A stretch of DNA of 64,000 nt from JAFGVL01 sp963663245 (GCA_963663245.1 OY760143.1:2170001-2234000), one strand, 5' to 3'; positions 9,688 through 18,636 are shown, counted from the stretch's first letter. Notes: generated by a model from the letters alone, not told the origin. Numbers and translations: made by a program.

Positions 9688-10509
9688 ATGAGCGAGAAAC
9701 AAATCTTAGTTGACGTAAAAACCAGACTGATAGAAAAGTCTAAAAATGAGAAACCTTCTAAGCTTCTAGTAAGCTTTCTTAGAAAAATTGCTCATGAAAA
9801 AGACTTAAATTACTTCTTAATAAACAACCCAGACGCATATGGATTAGACTTCCTAACAAAGGCTTTGGATTATTTAAAAGTAAAACTTACAGTTAAGGGC
9901 GCAGAAAATATTAGCGATGATGGTCGTTATCTGTTTGTATCAAACCACCCACTAGGAGGACTAGACGGACTAGCTCTAGGACATTACTTAGCCACTAGAT
10001 ACGATAGCAAAGTGAAATTCCTAGCCAACGATTTACTAATGAGTCTTGTTCCTCTACACTGCTTATTTCTTCCTGTCAACAAACACGGAGGACAAGGAAG
10101 AAAATCAATGGAAACCCTCAATGAAACTTTTAAATCTGACGAACAGATTTTAATATACCCAGCAGGCATGTGCTCTCGCTTACAAAAAGGAAAAATTCGT
10201 GACTTAGAGTGGAAAAAAACATTCGTAGTTAAATCTGTCGAATACCAGAGAGATGTCGTTCCCGTTTACTTTAAAGCTAGAAACTCCTGGTTTTTTTATA
10301 TTTTATCAAAAATCAGAAAAGCTCTAAAAATAAAATTGAACATAGAAATGCTTTTTTTGGTAGATGAAATGTTTAAACAAAAAAATAAAGTTTTTAAAGC
10401 ATACATTGGAAAACCTATTCCTTGGCAAACCTTTCAAGACAAAAGCAAAACTCCTAAACAATGGGCTGCTGAAATAAAAAAGCTGGTATACACACTAGAG
10501 AAAAAATAG
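9688..10509 (+). CDS. glsA: GlsA-like O-acyltransferase (glycine lipid synthesis)
   Basis: PlsC-like acyltransferase of 273 residues. The acyltransferase motif reads NHPLGGLDGLALG, a variant with five residues between the catalytic His and Asp, followed by the IYPAGMCSR substrate-binding motif. In Bacteroides, GlsA esterifies the 3-hydroxyl of N-(3-hydroxyacyl)glycine made by GlsB, giving glycine lipids. The partner gene follows 12 bases downstream, so the two act in sequence at the membrane. Specificity is inferred from this pairing; a general lysophospholipid acyltransferase is the alternative. Confidence 0.75.
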   Translation: MSEKQILVDVKTRLIEKSKNEKPSKLLVSFLRKIAHEKDLNYFLINNPDAYGLDFLTKALDYLKVKLTVKGAENISDDGRYLFVSNHPLGGLDGLALGHYLATRYDSKVKFLANDLLMSLVPLHCLFLPVNKHGGQGRKSMETLNETFKSDEQILIYPAGMCSRLQKGKIRDLEWKKTFVVKSVEYQRDVVPVYFKARNSWFFYILSKIRKALKIKLNIEMLFLVDEMFKQKNKVFKAYIGKPIPWQTFQDKSKTPKQWAAEIKKLVYTLEKK

Positions 10510-10521
10510 AAAAAACACACT

Positions 10522-11487
10522 ATGAAAAATGTTATTGAACCTGTTGATTTATCGCTCATAAAAAGCGAGCTTACTTCTGAGAAATTTCTTAGAAAAACCA
10601 ACAAAGCCAACAACGAAATTTATCTTTTTACTGCACACGACGCTCCAAACACTATGCGTGAAGTTGGTCGTTTGCGAGAAATTGCTTTTAGAGCAGGCGG
10701 AGGTGGAACCGGTCTAGATTGTGACATAGATAATTCTGATACAATGGAAAACCCATACAAACAACTGATTGTTTGGAACCCTGACGCAGAAGAGATTATT
10801 GGCGGATACCGTTTCTTTCATGGTGCAGATATAGCTTTAGACGAAAATGGACAGCCTGTTTTGTCAACAGCGCACATGTTTCACTTCAATGAAAAATTCA
10901 TAAAAGACTACTTACCATACACCATAGAACTTGGACGCTCTTTTGTACGCATAGAATACCAAGTTGCTAGTGCTGGCGCTAAAGGACTATTTGCATTAGA
11001 CAATCTATGGGATGGATTAGGCGCAATTACTATTGCATACCCTAACACAGAACACTTCTTTGGGAAAGTAACTATGTATCCTGAGTTTGACACATACGGA
11101 AGAGATTTAATTCTTTATTTCCTTAAAAAATATTTCGAAGACAAAGACAAAATGGTTACCCCATTTAATGGTTTAAAGTTCGAACACACAGAAGAAGAAC
11201 TAGAAAAAGTATTCGTAGAAAATGACTACAAAAAGGATTATAAAATTCTTAATTCAGCAGTAAGAGAATTAGGTTTAAACATACCACCTCTTGTTAATGC
11301 CTACATGGGACTGTCTTCTACAATGAAAGTATTTGGAACATCTGTTAATGATGAGTTTGGAGACGTTGAAGAAACTGGAATCCTTGTTTCTATCAAGGAA
11401 ATAAACGAAGACAAAATCAAACGTCACATTGGCAGTTTCAACGTAGAAGAATCAGGCTACATCCAGAAAAATCTTACAACTATCTAA
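10522..11487 (+). CDS. glsB: GlsB-like N-acyltransferase (glycine lipid synthesis)
   Basis: GNAT-fold N-acyltransferase of the OlsB/hemolysin-like family, 321 residues. Family features are the VGRLREIAFRAGGGG segment, NPDAEEIIGGYRFF and ELGRSFVRIEYQ. In Bacteroides the homologue joins a 3-hydroxy fatty acid (from acyl-ACP) to glycine, the first step of glycine-lipid synthesis. It is co-directional with the glsA-like gene. Its last 8 bases overlap the end of the convergent S41 protease gene. Confidence 0.78.
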   Translation: MKNVIEPVDLSLIKSELTSEKFLRKTNKANNEIYLFTAHDAPNTMREVGRLREIAFRAGGGGTGLDCDIDNSDTMENPYKQLIVWNPDAEEIIGGYRFFHGADIALDENGQPVLSTAHMFHFNEKFIKDYLPYTIELGRSFVRIEYQVASAGAKGLFALDNLWDGLGAITIAYPNTEHFFGKVTMYPEFDTYGRDLILYFLKKYFEDKDKMVTPFNGLKFEHTEEELEKVFVENDYKKDYKILNSAVRELGLNIPPLVNAYMGLSSTMKVFGTSVNDEFGDVEETGILVSIKEINEDKIKRHIGSFNVEESGYIQKNLTTI

Positions 11488-13105
11488 TCATAGTTTTATT
11501 TGACAACTGACTTACAGCTGCTTTTACACATTTATCATCTTTGTTTAAGATTGGATAAAATGCATCATTACCTAATACATCTCTAGCTATAAAAGAAAAC
11601 AGCATTTTCTCTAAAAGCATTTTAGATTTCTTAATATGTCTATTGCGCTTTTTAAGACCCTGTTCGCTTGCATACAAAACAAACTTATCTAATATATCTT
11701 GCTTTTCAAGGTAAGCATATAAACCCTTCCATTCTTTAAATTGCATCAAGCGTTGTCGATTAAGATCGACATAGTGGAAAGCATACTCATACACATAACC
11801 TTCGTTCATAGCCCTATTATAATATGGCGTATATCCTAATGTATCTTTCGGAACAAAAACATCTGGCATAATCCCTCCATTTCCATACACTACTCTTCCA
11901 CTTAAGGTTTTATACTTCAACGAATCTGGCATCTTCACGCTATCTTTTGAACTCATCTCTCCATGCAAATAGCGATTAACAATATCCATCTCATACTCCT
12001 CTTTATCTCCTTTTACATATGGCTTTTGTATGCATCGACCCGATGGAGTATAATAACGAGCTATAGTTAAACGCACTGCAGAACCATCATTAAAAGGTAT
12101 TTGTTGTTGCACCAAACCTTTTCCAAACGAACGTCTGCCAACTATCAAACCCCTATCATTATCTTGTATTGCTCCAGCAAAAATCTCACTTGCCGAAGCC
12201 GACCACTCATCTATCAAAACGACTAACTCATTTTCTTGACGAGAACCCTTCCCACTTGCTTTTGCCTCTTTACGAGCATAAGATTTACCTTTTGTATAAA
12301 CAATTAGGCTCTTTTTAACTAAAAACTCATTCACTAAATTAATTGCGGCATCTAAAAAACCTCCCGAATTACCTCTTAAATCAACAACATATTTTTCTGC
12401 CCCCAAGTGATTCAATTTTGCTAAAGCGGTTTGAAATTCATCAAAAGTCATTGCACCAAAGCTACTCACCTTTACATAACCAATATTATTGGTTAACATA
12501 TAAGAAACATCTACACTTTTTACCGGCACATCATTTCTTACTATGGTATAATACAATAATTTCTTAGAGCTTCTTCTCTTTATTCCTAACTTTACTTCAG
12601 TTCCTTTCTCACCCCTTAATCTTTTTACAACTTTCTCATTCGTAATTGAATCACCCACAAAAAGCGAATCATCAACAGTCACAATCCTATCTCCAGCCAA
12701 AATACCCATTTTCTCAGAAGGACCTCCATTTATAACAGCAACAACCATTACAGTATCATGCTGAATATTAAACTGAACTCCTATTCCACTAAAACTTCCT
12801 TCCAAATCTTCGTTTGCCGTTTGCAAATCTTTTGCAGGAATATAAACAGAATGAGGGTCTAACTTTGCTAATATCTGCGGCATCAACTCCTCTGTAATTG
12901 AATCTGTGTTTATATCTTCTACATATTCAGAATCAATAAGATCAATAACAGTTTGCAACTTTGAATTTCCGGTAAAAAAAGTATTAAATATTTTATTGTT
13001 GGTAGAAGCTGTTTCATTCTTTGCCAATAAATTACCAATAAATATCCCTACGGCTATTGCAACAGCGAAAAATAAGGGAGCCCATATTTTTAGTTTACTA
13101 TTCAT
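11480..13105 (-). CDS. S41 family C-terminal processing peptidase
   Basis: Tail-specific protease of 541 residues exported to the periplasm. It has an N-terminal membrane anchor or signal (about 8-25), a PDZ domain (about 100-175) that reads substrate C-termini, and the S41 catalytic domain with the Ser region SASASEIF (302-309) and Lys in RSFGKGLVQ (K329). A C-terminal extension of about 150 residues follows the protease domain, as in other Bacteroidota homologues. The start overlaps the end of the dCMP deaminase gene by 8 bases, so they are probably co-transcribed. Substrate unknown. Confidence 0.9.
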   Translation of the reverse strand: MNSKLKIWAPLFFAVAIAVGIFIGNLLAKNETASTNNKIFNTFFTGNSKLQTVIDLIDSEYVEDINTDSITEELMPQILAKLDPHSVYIPAKDLQTANEDLEGSFSGIGVQFNIQHDTVMVVAVINGGPSEKMGILAGDRIVTVDDSLFVGDSITNEKVVKRLRGEKGTEVKLGIKRRSSKKLLYYTIVRNDVPVKSVDVSYMLTNNIGYVKVSSFGAMTFDEFQTALAKLNHLGAEKYVVDLRGNSGGFLDAAINLVNEFLVKKSLIVYTKGKSYARKEAKASGKGSRQENELVVLIDEWSASASEIFAGAIQDNDRGLIVGRRSFGKGLVQQQIPFNDGSAVRLTIARYYTPSGRCIQKPYVKGDKEEYEMDIVNRYLHGEMSSKDSVKMPDSLKYKTLSGRVVYGNGGIMPDVFVPKDTLGYTPYYNRAMNEGYVYEYAFHYVDLNRQRLMQFKEWKGLYAYLEKQDILDKFVLYASEQGLKKRNRHIKKSKMLLEKMLFSFIARDVLGNDAFYPILNKDDKCVKAAVSQLSNKTMIR

Positions 13106-13535
13106 CTTTATCTTTATTTAAATCAAAAAAATCTACATCAACATTGGCCCGATGCAACAACTCAACACCTTCCATAATATGATATTGCTCATTATAGACA
13201 ACACGTTTAATTCCTGCCTGCACAATAAGCTTTGCACATTCAATACAAGGAGAAGTAGTTACATACAAAGTTGCCCCTTCACTACTATTGCTAGACCTAG
13301 CCACCTTTGTGATTGCATTAGATTCTGCATGCAACACATATGGTTTTGTTTTATAATTCTCATCTTCACAATCATTCTCAAAACCAGAAGGAGTACCATT
13401 ATAGCCATCAGATATAATCATTTTATCTTTGACCAAAATAGCACCAACTTGTCTACGCTTACAATACGAGTTTTCGGCCCAAACTTGAGCCATACGCAAA
13501 TAACGCTTATCTAATAATTCTTGTTTCTTTTCCAT
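13098..13535 (-). CDS. Deoxycytidylate (dCMP) deaminase
   Basis: Zinc-dependent deaminase converting dCMP to dUMP for dTTP synthesis. The zinc motifs are HAESNAI (His ligand and catalytic Glu) and SPCIEC (two Cys ligands); the N-terminal half carries GYNGTPSGF, typical of dCMP deaminases of the ComEB type. 145 residues is full length. It sits between mpl (32-base gap upstream) and the S41 protease (8-base overlap). The same neighbour is common in Bacteroidota, without a known functional link. Confidence 0.9.
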   Translation of the reverse strand: MEKKQELLDKRYLRMAQVWAENSYCKRRQVGAILVKDKMIISDGYNGTPSGFENDCEDENYKTKPYVLHAESNAITKVARSSNSSEGATLYVTTSPCIECAKLIVQAGIKRVVYNEQYHIMEGVELLHRANVDVDFFDLNKDKDE

Positions 13536-13567
13536 CTACAAAAAAGGTATAGGCTCTTAATTGGCCA

Positions 13568-14944
13568 CTATCTAATTAATTCGTTCGCAAACTCTACCAA
13601 ATCAACGCCGGAGAAATTTCCAGAAGTCATCAAAAGTAAATTTTTATTATCGTAATCTATTTTTCTTAATTCAGCTTGTAACTTTTTAGAGTCAGTAAAC
13701 ACTTTCACATTCTTACCACCAAAAGCATCAGCTACTTGCTGTTCTGTAATACTTGCTAGTTTTTTATGCTTAATAACTTCTGGACTATAATAAACATAAG
13801 CTAAGTCAGCCTCCGCCATTGCGCCTTTATATTCAGGTAAAAACTCTTTGGTCAGACTGCTAAAGGTATGCAATTCCATACAAGCCACCAACTTCCGCTC
13901 AGAGAACTGTCCCTTTACTGCTTTTACCGTTGCTTTTAATTTTGAAGGAGAATGAGCAAAATCTTTATATGCTACAGAGGTTTTGTTTTCCGCCACTTTT
14001 TCTAAACGATTCGCAGCTCCATCAAAGGTTTCAATAATTCGCAGAAAGTCTGCTTTCTTAATTCCCAAAGGAATACAAACAGCTAAAGCCCCCATTAGGT
14101 TTTGTAGATTGTGTTCTCCAAATATTTGCAAGGGCACTTCTTGATCCTTAATCGTAATAGTTGTTTTTCCATTCACCACATTATATAGTGGTGTATTGTA
14201 AGGAATTGGCACTATATCATCACGTACTTGAGAAGCAATATCACACAATTCTTTATCTCCATCAAAATAAACTAATCGGCCATCCTTTTCAATCAATTGA
14301 GAGAATATGCGAAATTGCTCCACATAATTATCAAAGGTTGGAAATACATTAATATGATCCCAAGCAATACCAGTAAGCAATGCAATATGTGGACGATACA
14401 AATGGAACTTTGGACGAAGATCTAAAGGAGAAGTCAGATACTCATCTCCCTCAAAAATTGCTATACGCGAATCATCAGAGAGACCCACCATATTATCAAA
14501 GCCATCAATCTGAGCACCCACCATATAATCAAAGGCAATATTCAATTGCTTCAAAACATATAATATCATTGCGGTAGTACTTGTTTTACCATGACTACCT
14601 CCTATTACAACCCTAGTTTTATGTTGCGTTTGTTCGTACAAATATTCTGGAAAAGAATATACCTTAACACCCAACTCTTTTGCTTTCAACAATTCGGGAT
14701 TGTCTTCTCTTGCATGCATCCCTAAAATAACAGCATCTAAGGCTTTGTGAACTTTTTTAGGAAACCAACCAAATTCCTTTGGCAACAAACCTGCTTTTTC
14801 TAAACGACTGCGAGATGGTTCAAAAATCTCATCATCCGAACCCGTAATTTTATAGCCTTCTTTTGCATTTAATGCTAACGCTAAATTATGCATAGCAGCT
14901 CCGCCAATTGCAATAAAATGAACCTGTCTTTTCTCTTCACTCAT
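13568..14944 (-). CDS. mpl: Mpl, murein tripeptide recycling ligase
   Basis: Mur-ligase-family enzyme joining recycled L-Ala-gamma-D-Glu-meso-DAP to UDP-MurNAc. Evidence is the N-terminal HFIAIGGAAMHNLAL, P-loop GGSHGKTSTTAM, the FEGDEYLTSPLD segment, AWDHINVFPT, and DFAHSPSKLKATV in the C-terminal domain. MurC is the nearest relative, but the GGAAMHN and DEYLTSPLD forms and a site outside the dcw cluster favour Mpl. The 458-residue length fits. A -7-like TACATTTG is on the minus strand at 14978-14971, just upstream, so the gene probably heads the mpl-dCMP deaminase-protease operon. Confidence 0.88.
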   Translation of the reverse strand: MSEEKRQVHFIAIGGAAMHNLALALNAKEGYKITGSDDEIFEPSRSRLEKAGLLPKEFGWFPKKVHKALDAVILGMHAREDNPELLKAKELGVKVYSFPEYLYEQTQHKTRVVIGGSHGKTSTTAMILYVLKQLNIAFDYMVGAQIDGFDNMVGLSDDSRIAIFEGDEYLTSPLDLRPKFHLYRPHIALLTGIAWDHINVFPTFDNYVEQFRIFSQLIEKDGRLVYFDGDKELCDIASQVRDDIVPIPYNTPLYNVVNGKTTITIKDQEVPLQIFGEHNLQNLMGALAVCIPLGIKKADFLRIIETFDGAANRLEKVAENKTSVAYKDFAHSPSKLKATVKAVKGQFSERKLVACMELHTFSSLTKEFLPEYKGAMAEADLAYVYYSPEVIKHKKLASITEQQVADAFGGKNVKVFTDSKKLQAELRKIDYDNKNLLLMTSGNFSGVDLVEFANELIR

Positions 14945-15061
14945 AAATTTTTCTCTTATTTAAGAACACACAAATGTACAACGTAAAAAAATTAGAAAGA
15001 GCATTTTATTTCATTATTTATACACAAAATATTGCCAATAATGCACTTAAAATATCATCTC

Positions 15062-15103
15062 TTGCCATATTGTCAGTTTTCTACCAATGGCATTTTTTTT
15101 GAC
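15062..15103 (+). promoter_or_regulatory. Inverted repeat and sigma54-like element upstream of htpG
   Basis: TTGCCATATTG (15062-15072) and CAATGGCA (15085-15092) form a stem with 12 bases between the arms, followed by eight T. The right arm also starts TGGCAT-N5-TTGAC, close to the sigma54 -24/-12 consensus TGGCAC-N5-TTGCA with GG and the -12 G twelve bases apart but GA instead of GC. It lies about 50 bases before htpG. It could be a promoter/operator or an attenuator; the sequence does not decide. Confidence 0.4.
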
Positions 15104-15150
15104 TAATGCGGCTCAAACAAATCAAATAATTAAATAAACATATTACAATT

Positions 15151-17211
15151 ATGAAAGGAAACATTGGAGTAAGTTCGGAGAATATCTTTCCGATAATTAA
15201 GAAATTTCTTTACAGTGACCATGAAATATTTCTTCGCGAATTAGTATCTAACGCTGTTGATGCTACACAAAAGCTTAAAACCTTATCTTCTGTAGGAGAA
15301 TTTAAAGGTGAGCTTGGAGAAATGAAAGTAAGTGTTGCTATTGACAAAAAGAAAAACACTATTACTATTAGTGACCGTGGTATTGGGATGACTGATGAAG
15401 ATATTGAAAAATACATTAATCAAATAGCATTCTCAGGAGCAGAAGAATTTCTAGACAAATACAAAGACGATGCTAACGCAATTATTGGTCATTTTGGATT
15501 AGGATTCTATTCTTCATTTATGGTTTCTAAACAAGTAGATATCATTACTTTATCTCATAAAGATGGAGCTAAAGCTGTAAAATGGTCGTGCGATGGATCT
15601 CCTGAATACACACTAGAAGAAACTAAAAAAGATGAAAGAGGAACCGACATTGTTCTACACATTGACGACGAGAACAAAGACTTCTTAGAAGATGTTAGAA
15701 TAAATGAGCTCCTTAATAAATACTGCAAATTCCTTCCTGTAGAAATTTCATTCGGCAAAAAAACGGAATGGAAAGATGGGAAAAACGTTGAGACTGAGGA
15801 AGAAAATATTATCAACGACACTAATCCAGCATGGATAAAAAAACCAGCTGACTTAAAAGAAGAAGATTACAGCGCTTTTTACCGCGACCTTTATCCAATG
15901 TCTGAAGACCCTTTATTCCACATACATTTAAATGTGGATTATCCTTTTAACTTAACTGGTATTCTTTACTTTCCAAAAGTAAAAAACAACATTGAACTTC
16001 AGAAAAACAAAATACAGCTATATTCTAATCAAGTATTTGTAACAGACAATGTAGAAGGCATTGTTCCTGAGTTCTTATCTCTATTACATGGTGTTATTGA
16101 TTCACCAGACATTCCATTAAACGTTAGTCGTAGTTATTTACAAAGTGACGGGAATGTAAAAAAGATTTCTGGACACATCACTAAAAAAGTGGCTGACAGT
16201 CTACAAGAGATTTTCAAAAATGACCGTGCTGATTTTGAAAGCAAATGGGACAGCTTAAAACTATTTGTGGTATTTGGTATGCTTACTGATGAGAAATTTT
16301 ATGAAAAAGCTGACAAGTTTAACTTATTCAAAAATACTGATGGCAAGTTCTTCACTTTAGAGGAATACAAAACATTAGTTAGTGCTGAGCAAACAGACAA
16401 AGAAGGTAATCTTATTTATCTTTACACGAACAACACAAGCGAACAACACAGTTATATCGAAGCTGCTAAAGCAAAAGGATATGATGTGTTAGTATTGGAT
16501 GGTCAGCTAGACACTCACATTGTAAATACACTAGAACAAAAGAACGAAAAGAGCAAATTTGTTCGAGTTGATTCAGACGTAGTAGAAAAACTAATTGTAA
16601 AAACTGACGCTAGCAATCACAACTTAACAAACGACCAACAAAATGCAATGGCTACAGTATTTAGCTCTCAATTACCTAGCATTGATAAAACAAATTTCTT
16701 AGTAACCTTTGAAAACCTTGGAGCTGACGCACAACCAATTATCATAACACAACAAGAATTTATGCGTCGCATGAAAGAAATGGCAGCTACAGGTGGTGGC
16801 GGTGGAATGATGGGTATGTATGGAGATTTTCCTGATAGCTACAGCTTAGCCGTTAATACAGCCCACCCATTAGTTGAAAAAATTCTTAAAGCAGAAGAGA
16901 AAGCTTGCGACAAAGATGTTGCACCATTAAATACACAATCAACAGAGCTTGACTCACGCATCAATGACTTAAAAGCTTCTCAAAAAGATAAAAAAGAAGA
17001 AGAAATTCCTCAAGCTGAGAAAGAAGAAATTTCTAAACTTGAAAAGGAAATGACTGATCTAACAACAAAAAAGGAAGCTATTATCGGGAAATTTGCTTCT
17101 AAAAACAAAGAAGTACGTCAACTGATTGACTTAGCTCTATTATCCAACAACATGTTGAAAGGCGAAGCTTTGAGCAACTTTGTTAAACGCAGTGTTGAAA
17201 TAATGAAATAA
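15151..17211 (+). CDS. htpG: HtpG, Hsp90 chaperone
   Basis: Cytosolic ATP-dependent chaperone. The GHKL ATPase domain is clear: ELVSNAVDA (Glu and Asn for ATP/Mg2+), DRGIGMTDEDIEKY, and the lid region GHFGLGFYSSFMVS. The middle and C-terminal dimerisation domains follow. At 686 residues it is longer than E. coli HtpG (624). Extra sequence includes a Gly/Met-rich loop (GGGGGMMGMYG, near 548) and a charged coiled stretch near 610-650, as in other Bacteroidota HtpGs. It is monocistronic, with the repeat element described at 15062 upstream. Confidence 0.97.
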   Translation: MKGNIGVSSENIFPIIKKFLYSDHEIFLRELVSNAVDATQKLKTLSSVGEFKGELGEMKVSVAIDKKKNTITISDRGIGMTDEDIEKYINQIAFSGAEEFLDKYKDDANAIIGHFGLGFYSSFMVSKQVDIITLSHKDGAKAVKWSCDGSPEYTLEETKKDERGTDIVLHIDDENKDFLEDVRINELLNKYCKFLPVEISFGKKTEWKDGKNVETEEENIINDTNPAWIKKPADLKEEDYSAFYRDLYPMSEDPLFHIHLNVDYPFNLTGILYFPKVKNNIELQKNKIQLYSNQVFVTDNVEGIVPEFLSLLHGVIDSPDIPLNVSRSYLQSDGNVKKISGHITKKVADSLQEIFKNDRADFESKWDSLKLFVVFGMLTDEKFYEKADKFNLFKNTDGKFFTLEEYKTLVSAEQTDKEGNLIYLYTNNTSEQHSYIEAAKAKGYDVLVLDGQLDTHIVNTLEQKNEKSKFVRVDSDVVEKLIVKTDASNHNLTNDQQNAMATVFSSQLPSIDKTNFLVTFENLGADAQPIIITQQEFMRRMKEMAATGGGGGMMGMYGDFPDSYSLAVNTAHPLVEKILKAEEKACDKDVAPLNTQSTELDSRINDLKASQKDKKEEEIPQAEKEEISKLEKEMTDLTTKKEAIIGKFASKNKEVRQLIDLALLSNNMLKGEALSNFVKRSVEIMK

Positions 17212-17233
17212 GAATTATTTTTGCGGCAATGCA

Positions 17234-17264
17234 TTTGTACACAATTAAAAATAGTGTATCTTTG
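17234..17264 (+). promoter_or_regulatory. Promoter of tRNA-Arg
   Basis: TTTG (17234-17237), 19-base spacer, TATCTTTG (17257-17264): an exact match to the Bacteroidota primary-sigma consensus TTTG-N19-21-TAnnTTTG. The mature tRNA begins 12 bases downstream. Confidence 0.85.
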
Positions 17265-17275
17265 CACCCGCAATC

Positions 17276-17349
17276 GGCCCCGTAGCTCAACTGAATAGAG
17301 TATCTGACTACGGATCAGAAGGTTCCAGGTTTGAACCCTGGCGGGGTCA
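17276..17349 (+). tRNA. tRNA-Arg (anticodon ACG)
   Basis: A 74-base cloverleaf can be drawn by eye. Acceptor arms are GGCCCCG and CGGGGTC with one G-T pair; the D stem is GCTC/GAGT. The anticodon stem tctga/tcaga encloses loop ctACGga, and the T arm ccagg-tttgaac-cctgg carries the conserved TTC-type loop. Anticodon ACG (read ICG after A34 deamination) decodes CGU/CGC/CGA arginine codons. The discriminator is A; CCA is not encoded. Confidence 0.95.
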
Positions 17350-17357
17350 CATTCAAC

Positions 17358-17390
17358 AAAAGTCCTACATTATTTATGTAGGACTTTTTT
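17358..17390 (+). terminator. Intrinsic terminator after tRNA-Arg
   Basis: AAAAGTCCTACAT and ATGTAGGACTTTTTT pair around a short loop (ttatt-like), ending in a T run, 9 bases after the tRNA. Confidence 0.88.
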
Positions 17391-17425
17391 ATTGAAATAA
17401 GCTATTAGAAACCATACTTATATAT

Positions 17426-17460
17426 CAAAAAGCCCTCAGTATATGTGAGGGCTTTTCTTT
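17426..17460. terminator. Terminator-like hairpin (possibly bidirectional)
   Basis: AAAAAGCCCTCA and TGAGGGCTTTTCTTT pair around gtatatg. A runs on the left and T runs on the right allow it to work in both directions, closing both the tRNA unit and the minus-strand genes arriving from 17549. Confidence 0.75.
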
Positions 17461-17548
17461 TGTTTAACCACCAACCAGAAGTTAAACATAGATTTAAAAC
17501 TAAGCTGTGTTATTCATAGCATTAGAAATAAATCACCAACCAAAATAA

Positions 17549-17827
17549 TTACAATTGAGCAAAAGCATTTTCCAACTCAACTAATCTTTTAGACAATGCA
17601 GTTCTTAGGTATTCTATTAGTTTTTTATCAATTTCTATTGGCACATCTACGCTATCAATTACATTATTTATTTCATACTCTAAATACAACTTCTGTTGAC
17701 AAAAAGTCTCCAAAAGAGTTATTGTTTCTGTATCGTACTCCTTGTATTCAAGAAGTTTTAAAACTTTATTTATTTGATCAATCTCTTCGCTTATAGTATT
17801 TGCAATTTGCAGTGTGTCTTTTTTCAT
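17549..17827 (-). CDS. Small hypothetical protein, helical
   Basis: 92 residues, acidic, rich in Leu, Ile and Glu, with no signal peptide or membrane segment. The pattern (ISEEIDQINKVLKLLEYKEY, then a second helix-rich half) suggests a helical bundle or coiled coil. I do not recognise a family. It follows the 99-residue gene at 17861 by 33 bases in the same direction, and both face away from the XRE regulator at 18283. They may form one unit controlled from the 18160-18283 gap. Confidence 0.6.
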   Translation of the reverse strand: MKKDTLQIANTISEEIDQINKVLKLLEYKEYDTETITLLETFCQQKLYLEYEINNVIDSVDVPIEIDKKLIEYLRTALSKRLVELENAFAQL

Positions 17828-17860
17828 AGCAACTGTTTTTTAAAATCGATATGATTAATG

Positions 17861-18160
17861 TCAATACATAAATCGTTTAAATAGTTTATTAAGTAACTCA
17901 ATTTCAGATACAGTAAGAGTATTAGATAAGGAGTAATGCTCTAGAAACTCATTTATTGGGGTCGGTTTAGGATAAATTCTTTTATTAAATAGAAAAAGCA
18001 TCAAACGCACAAGCTCTCTTAATGTAAGGTTTGCATTATTGTTTTGTAGAAATTCCCACTTTGCAGCACTTAATTCAACAATACAAGGAAACATCTTCAC
18101 CTCTTCTTTATCCAAGTTATTATTCAAAAATTCCATAAAAGACCTATATCCATTCATCAT
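17861..18160 (-). CDS. Small hypothetical protein
   Basis: 99 residues, soluble, without recognisable motifs. It contains LTLRELVRLMLFLFNKRIYP followed by a helix-rich end with ISEIELLNKLFKRF-like spacing. The start is an ATG-ATG pair; either Met could serve. It is divergent from the XRE repressor gene with about 120 bases between, and precedes the 92-residue gene. Function unknown; the pairing with a repressor suggests a small regulated accessory unit. Confidence 0.55.
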   Translation of the reverse strand: MMNGYRSFMEFLNNNLDKEEVKMFPCIVELSAAKWEFLQNNNANLTLRELVRLMLFLFNKRIYPKPTPINEFLEHYSLSNTLTVSEIELLNKLFKRFMY

Positions 18161-18243
18161 AAAAAAGACATTTGAAAGTTTCGTGTTTTATTACTAAACT
18201 TGCATTGTTATACTTTTCGAATTACAAACTTACTAATATTTTT

Positions 18244-18273
18244 ATTAATGTTAGCTATATTGCTAACATTAAT
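18244..18273. promoter_or_regulatory. Perfect palindromic operator before the XRE gene
   Basis: ATTAATGTTAGC (18244-18255) and GCTAACATTAAT (18262-18273) are perfect reverse complements, 12 bp per arm, separated by TATATT. The site ends 9 bases before the regulator's ATG. A dyad of this size next to a helix-turn-helix gene is most simply its own operator. It could also influence the divergent gene at 18160. Confidence 0.7.
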
Positions 18274-18282
18274 TTCATAAAA

Positions 18283-18582
18283 ATGACAATAAGAGAAAGA
18301 ATAAAATATCTTTTCGAAGAAAAAAACATATCTCAAGCACAGATTGCTAGAGACCTAAACATTTCCAGAGTTACTGTAAACAAATGGATATCTACCGAAA
18401 ATGCATTCGGCATAGAAAGTGTAAGGAAATTGCTAACATATTTCCCTGATTTAAATGCCAGATGGTTAATTTTAGGTGAAGGAAACATGCTTGACACAAA
18501 AAACTATTCCCTAAAAAATGACATCTCTTCCATGGTAGCCGAGGAACTAAAAAAATACAAGCTTCCTAAAGAGAATAAATAA
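18283..18582 (+). CDS. XRE-family helix-turn-helix regulator
   Basis: 99 residues when started at the ATG at 18283. The longer open frame upstream runs through the palindromic operator and has no homology-like content, so the internal ATG is preferred. The N-terminal half is a Cro/C1-type HTH: IRERIKYLFEEKNISQAQIA, then RDLNISRVTVNKWIS as recognition part. The sequence DLNARWLILGEGNML after it is typical of phage-repressor-like regulators in Bacteroidota. Terminated by the hairpin at 18601. Confidence 0.85.
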   Translation: MTIRERIKYLFEEKNISQAQIARDLNISRVTVNKWISTENAFGIESVRKLLTYFPDLNARWLILGEGNMLDTKNYSLKNDISSMVAEELKKYKLPKENK

Positions 18583-18600
18583 AGAATCTAAAAAAGAATA

Positions 18601-18636
18601 AAAAGCATCTCCATAATTGGTAGATGCTTTTTTTAT
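18601..18636 (+). terminator. Intrinsic terminator after the XRE gene
   Basis: AAAAGCATCT and AGATGCTTTTTTT pair around ccataattggt. A possible promoter for the next gene overlaps it: TTGG at 18617 and CACCTTTG at 18640. Confidence 0.8.

Noticed and set aside
18172..18282. Longer N-terminus of the XRE regulator
   Set aside because: The extension translates the palindromic operator and AT-rich leader; the HTH domain starts at the ATG at 18283.
17276..18600. A genomic island inserted at tRNA-Arg
   Set aside because: The 3' end of the tRNA (ccctggcggggtca) is not repeated downstream within the window and no integrase is present. The small genes are noted only as an unexplained group.
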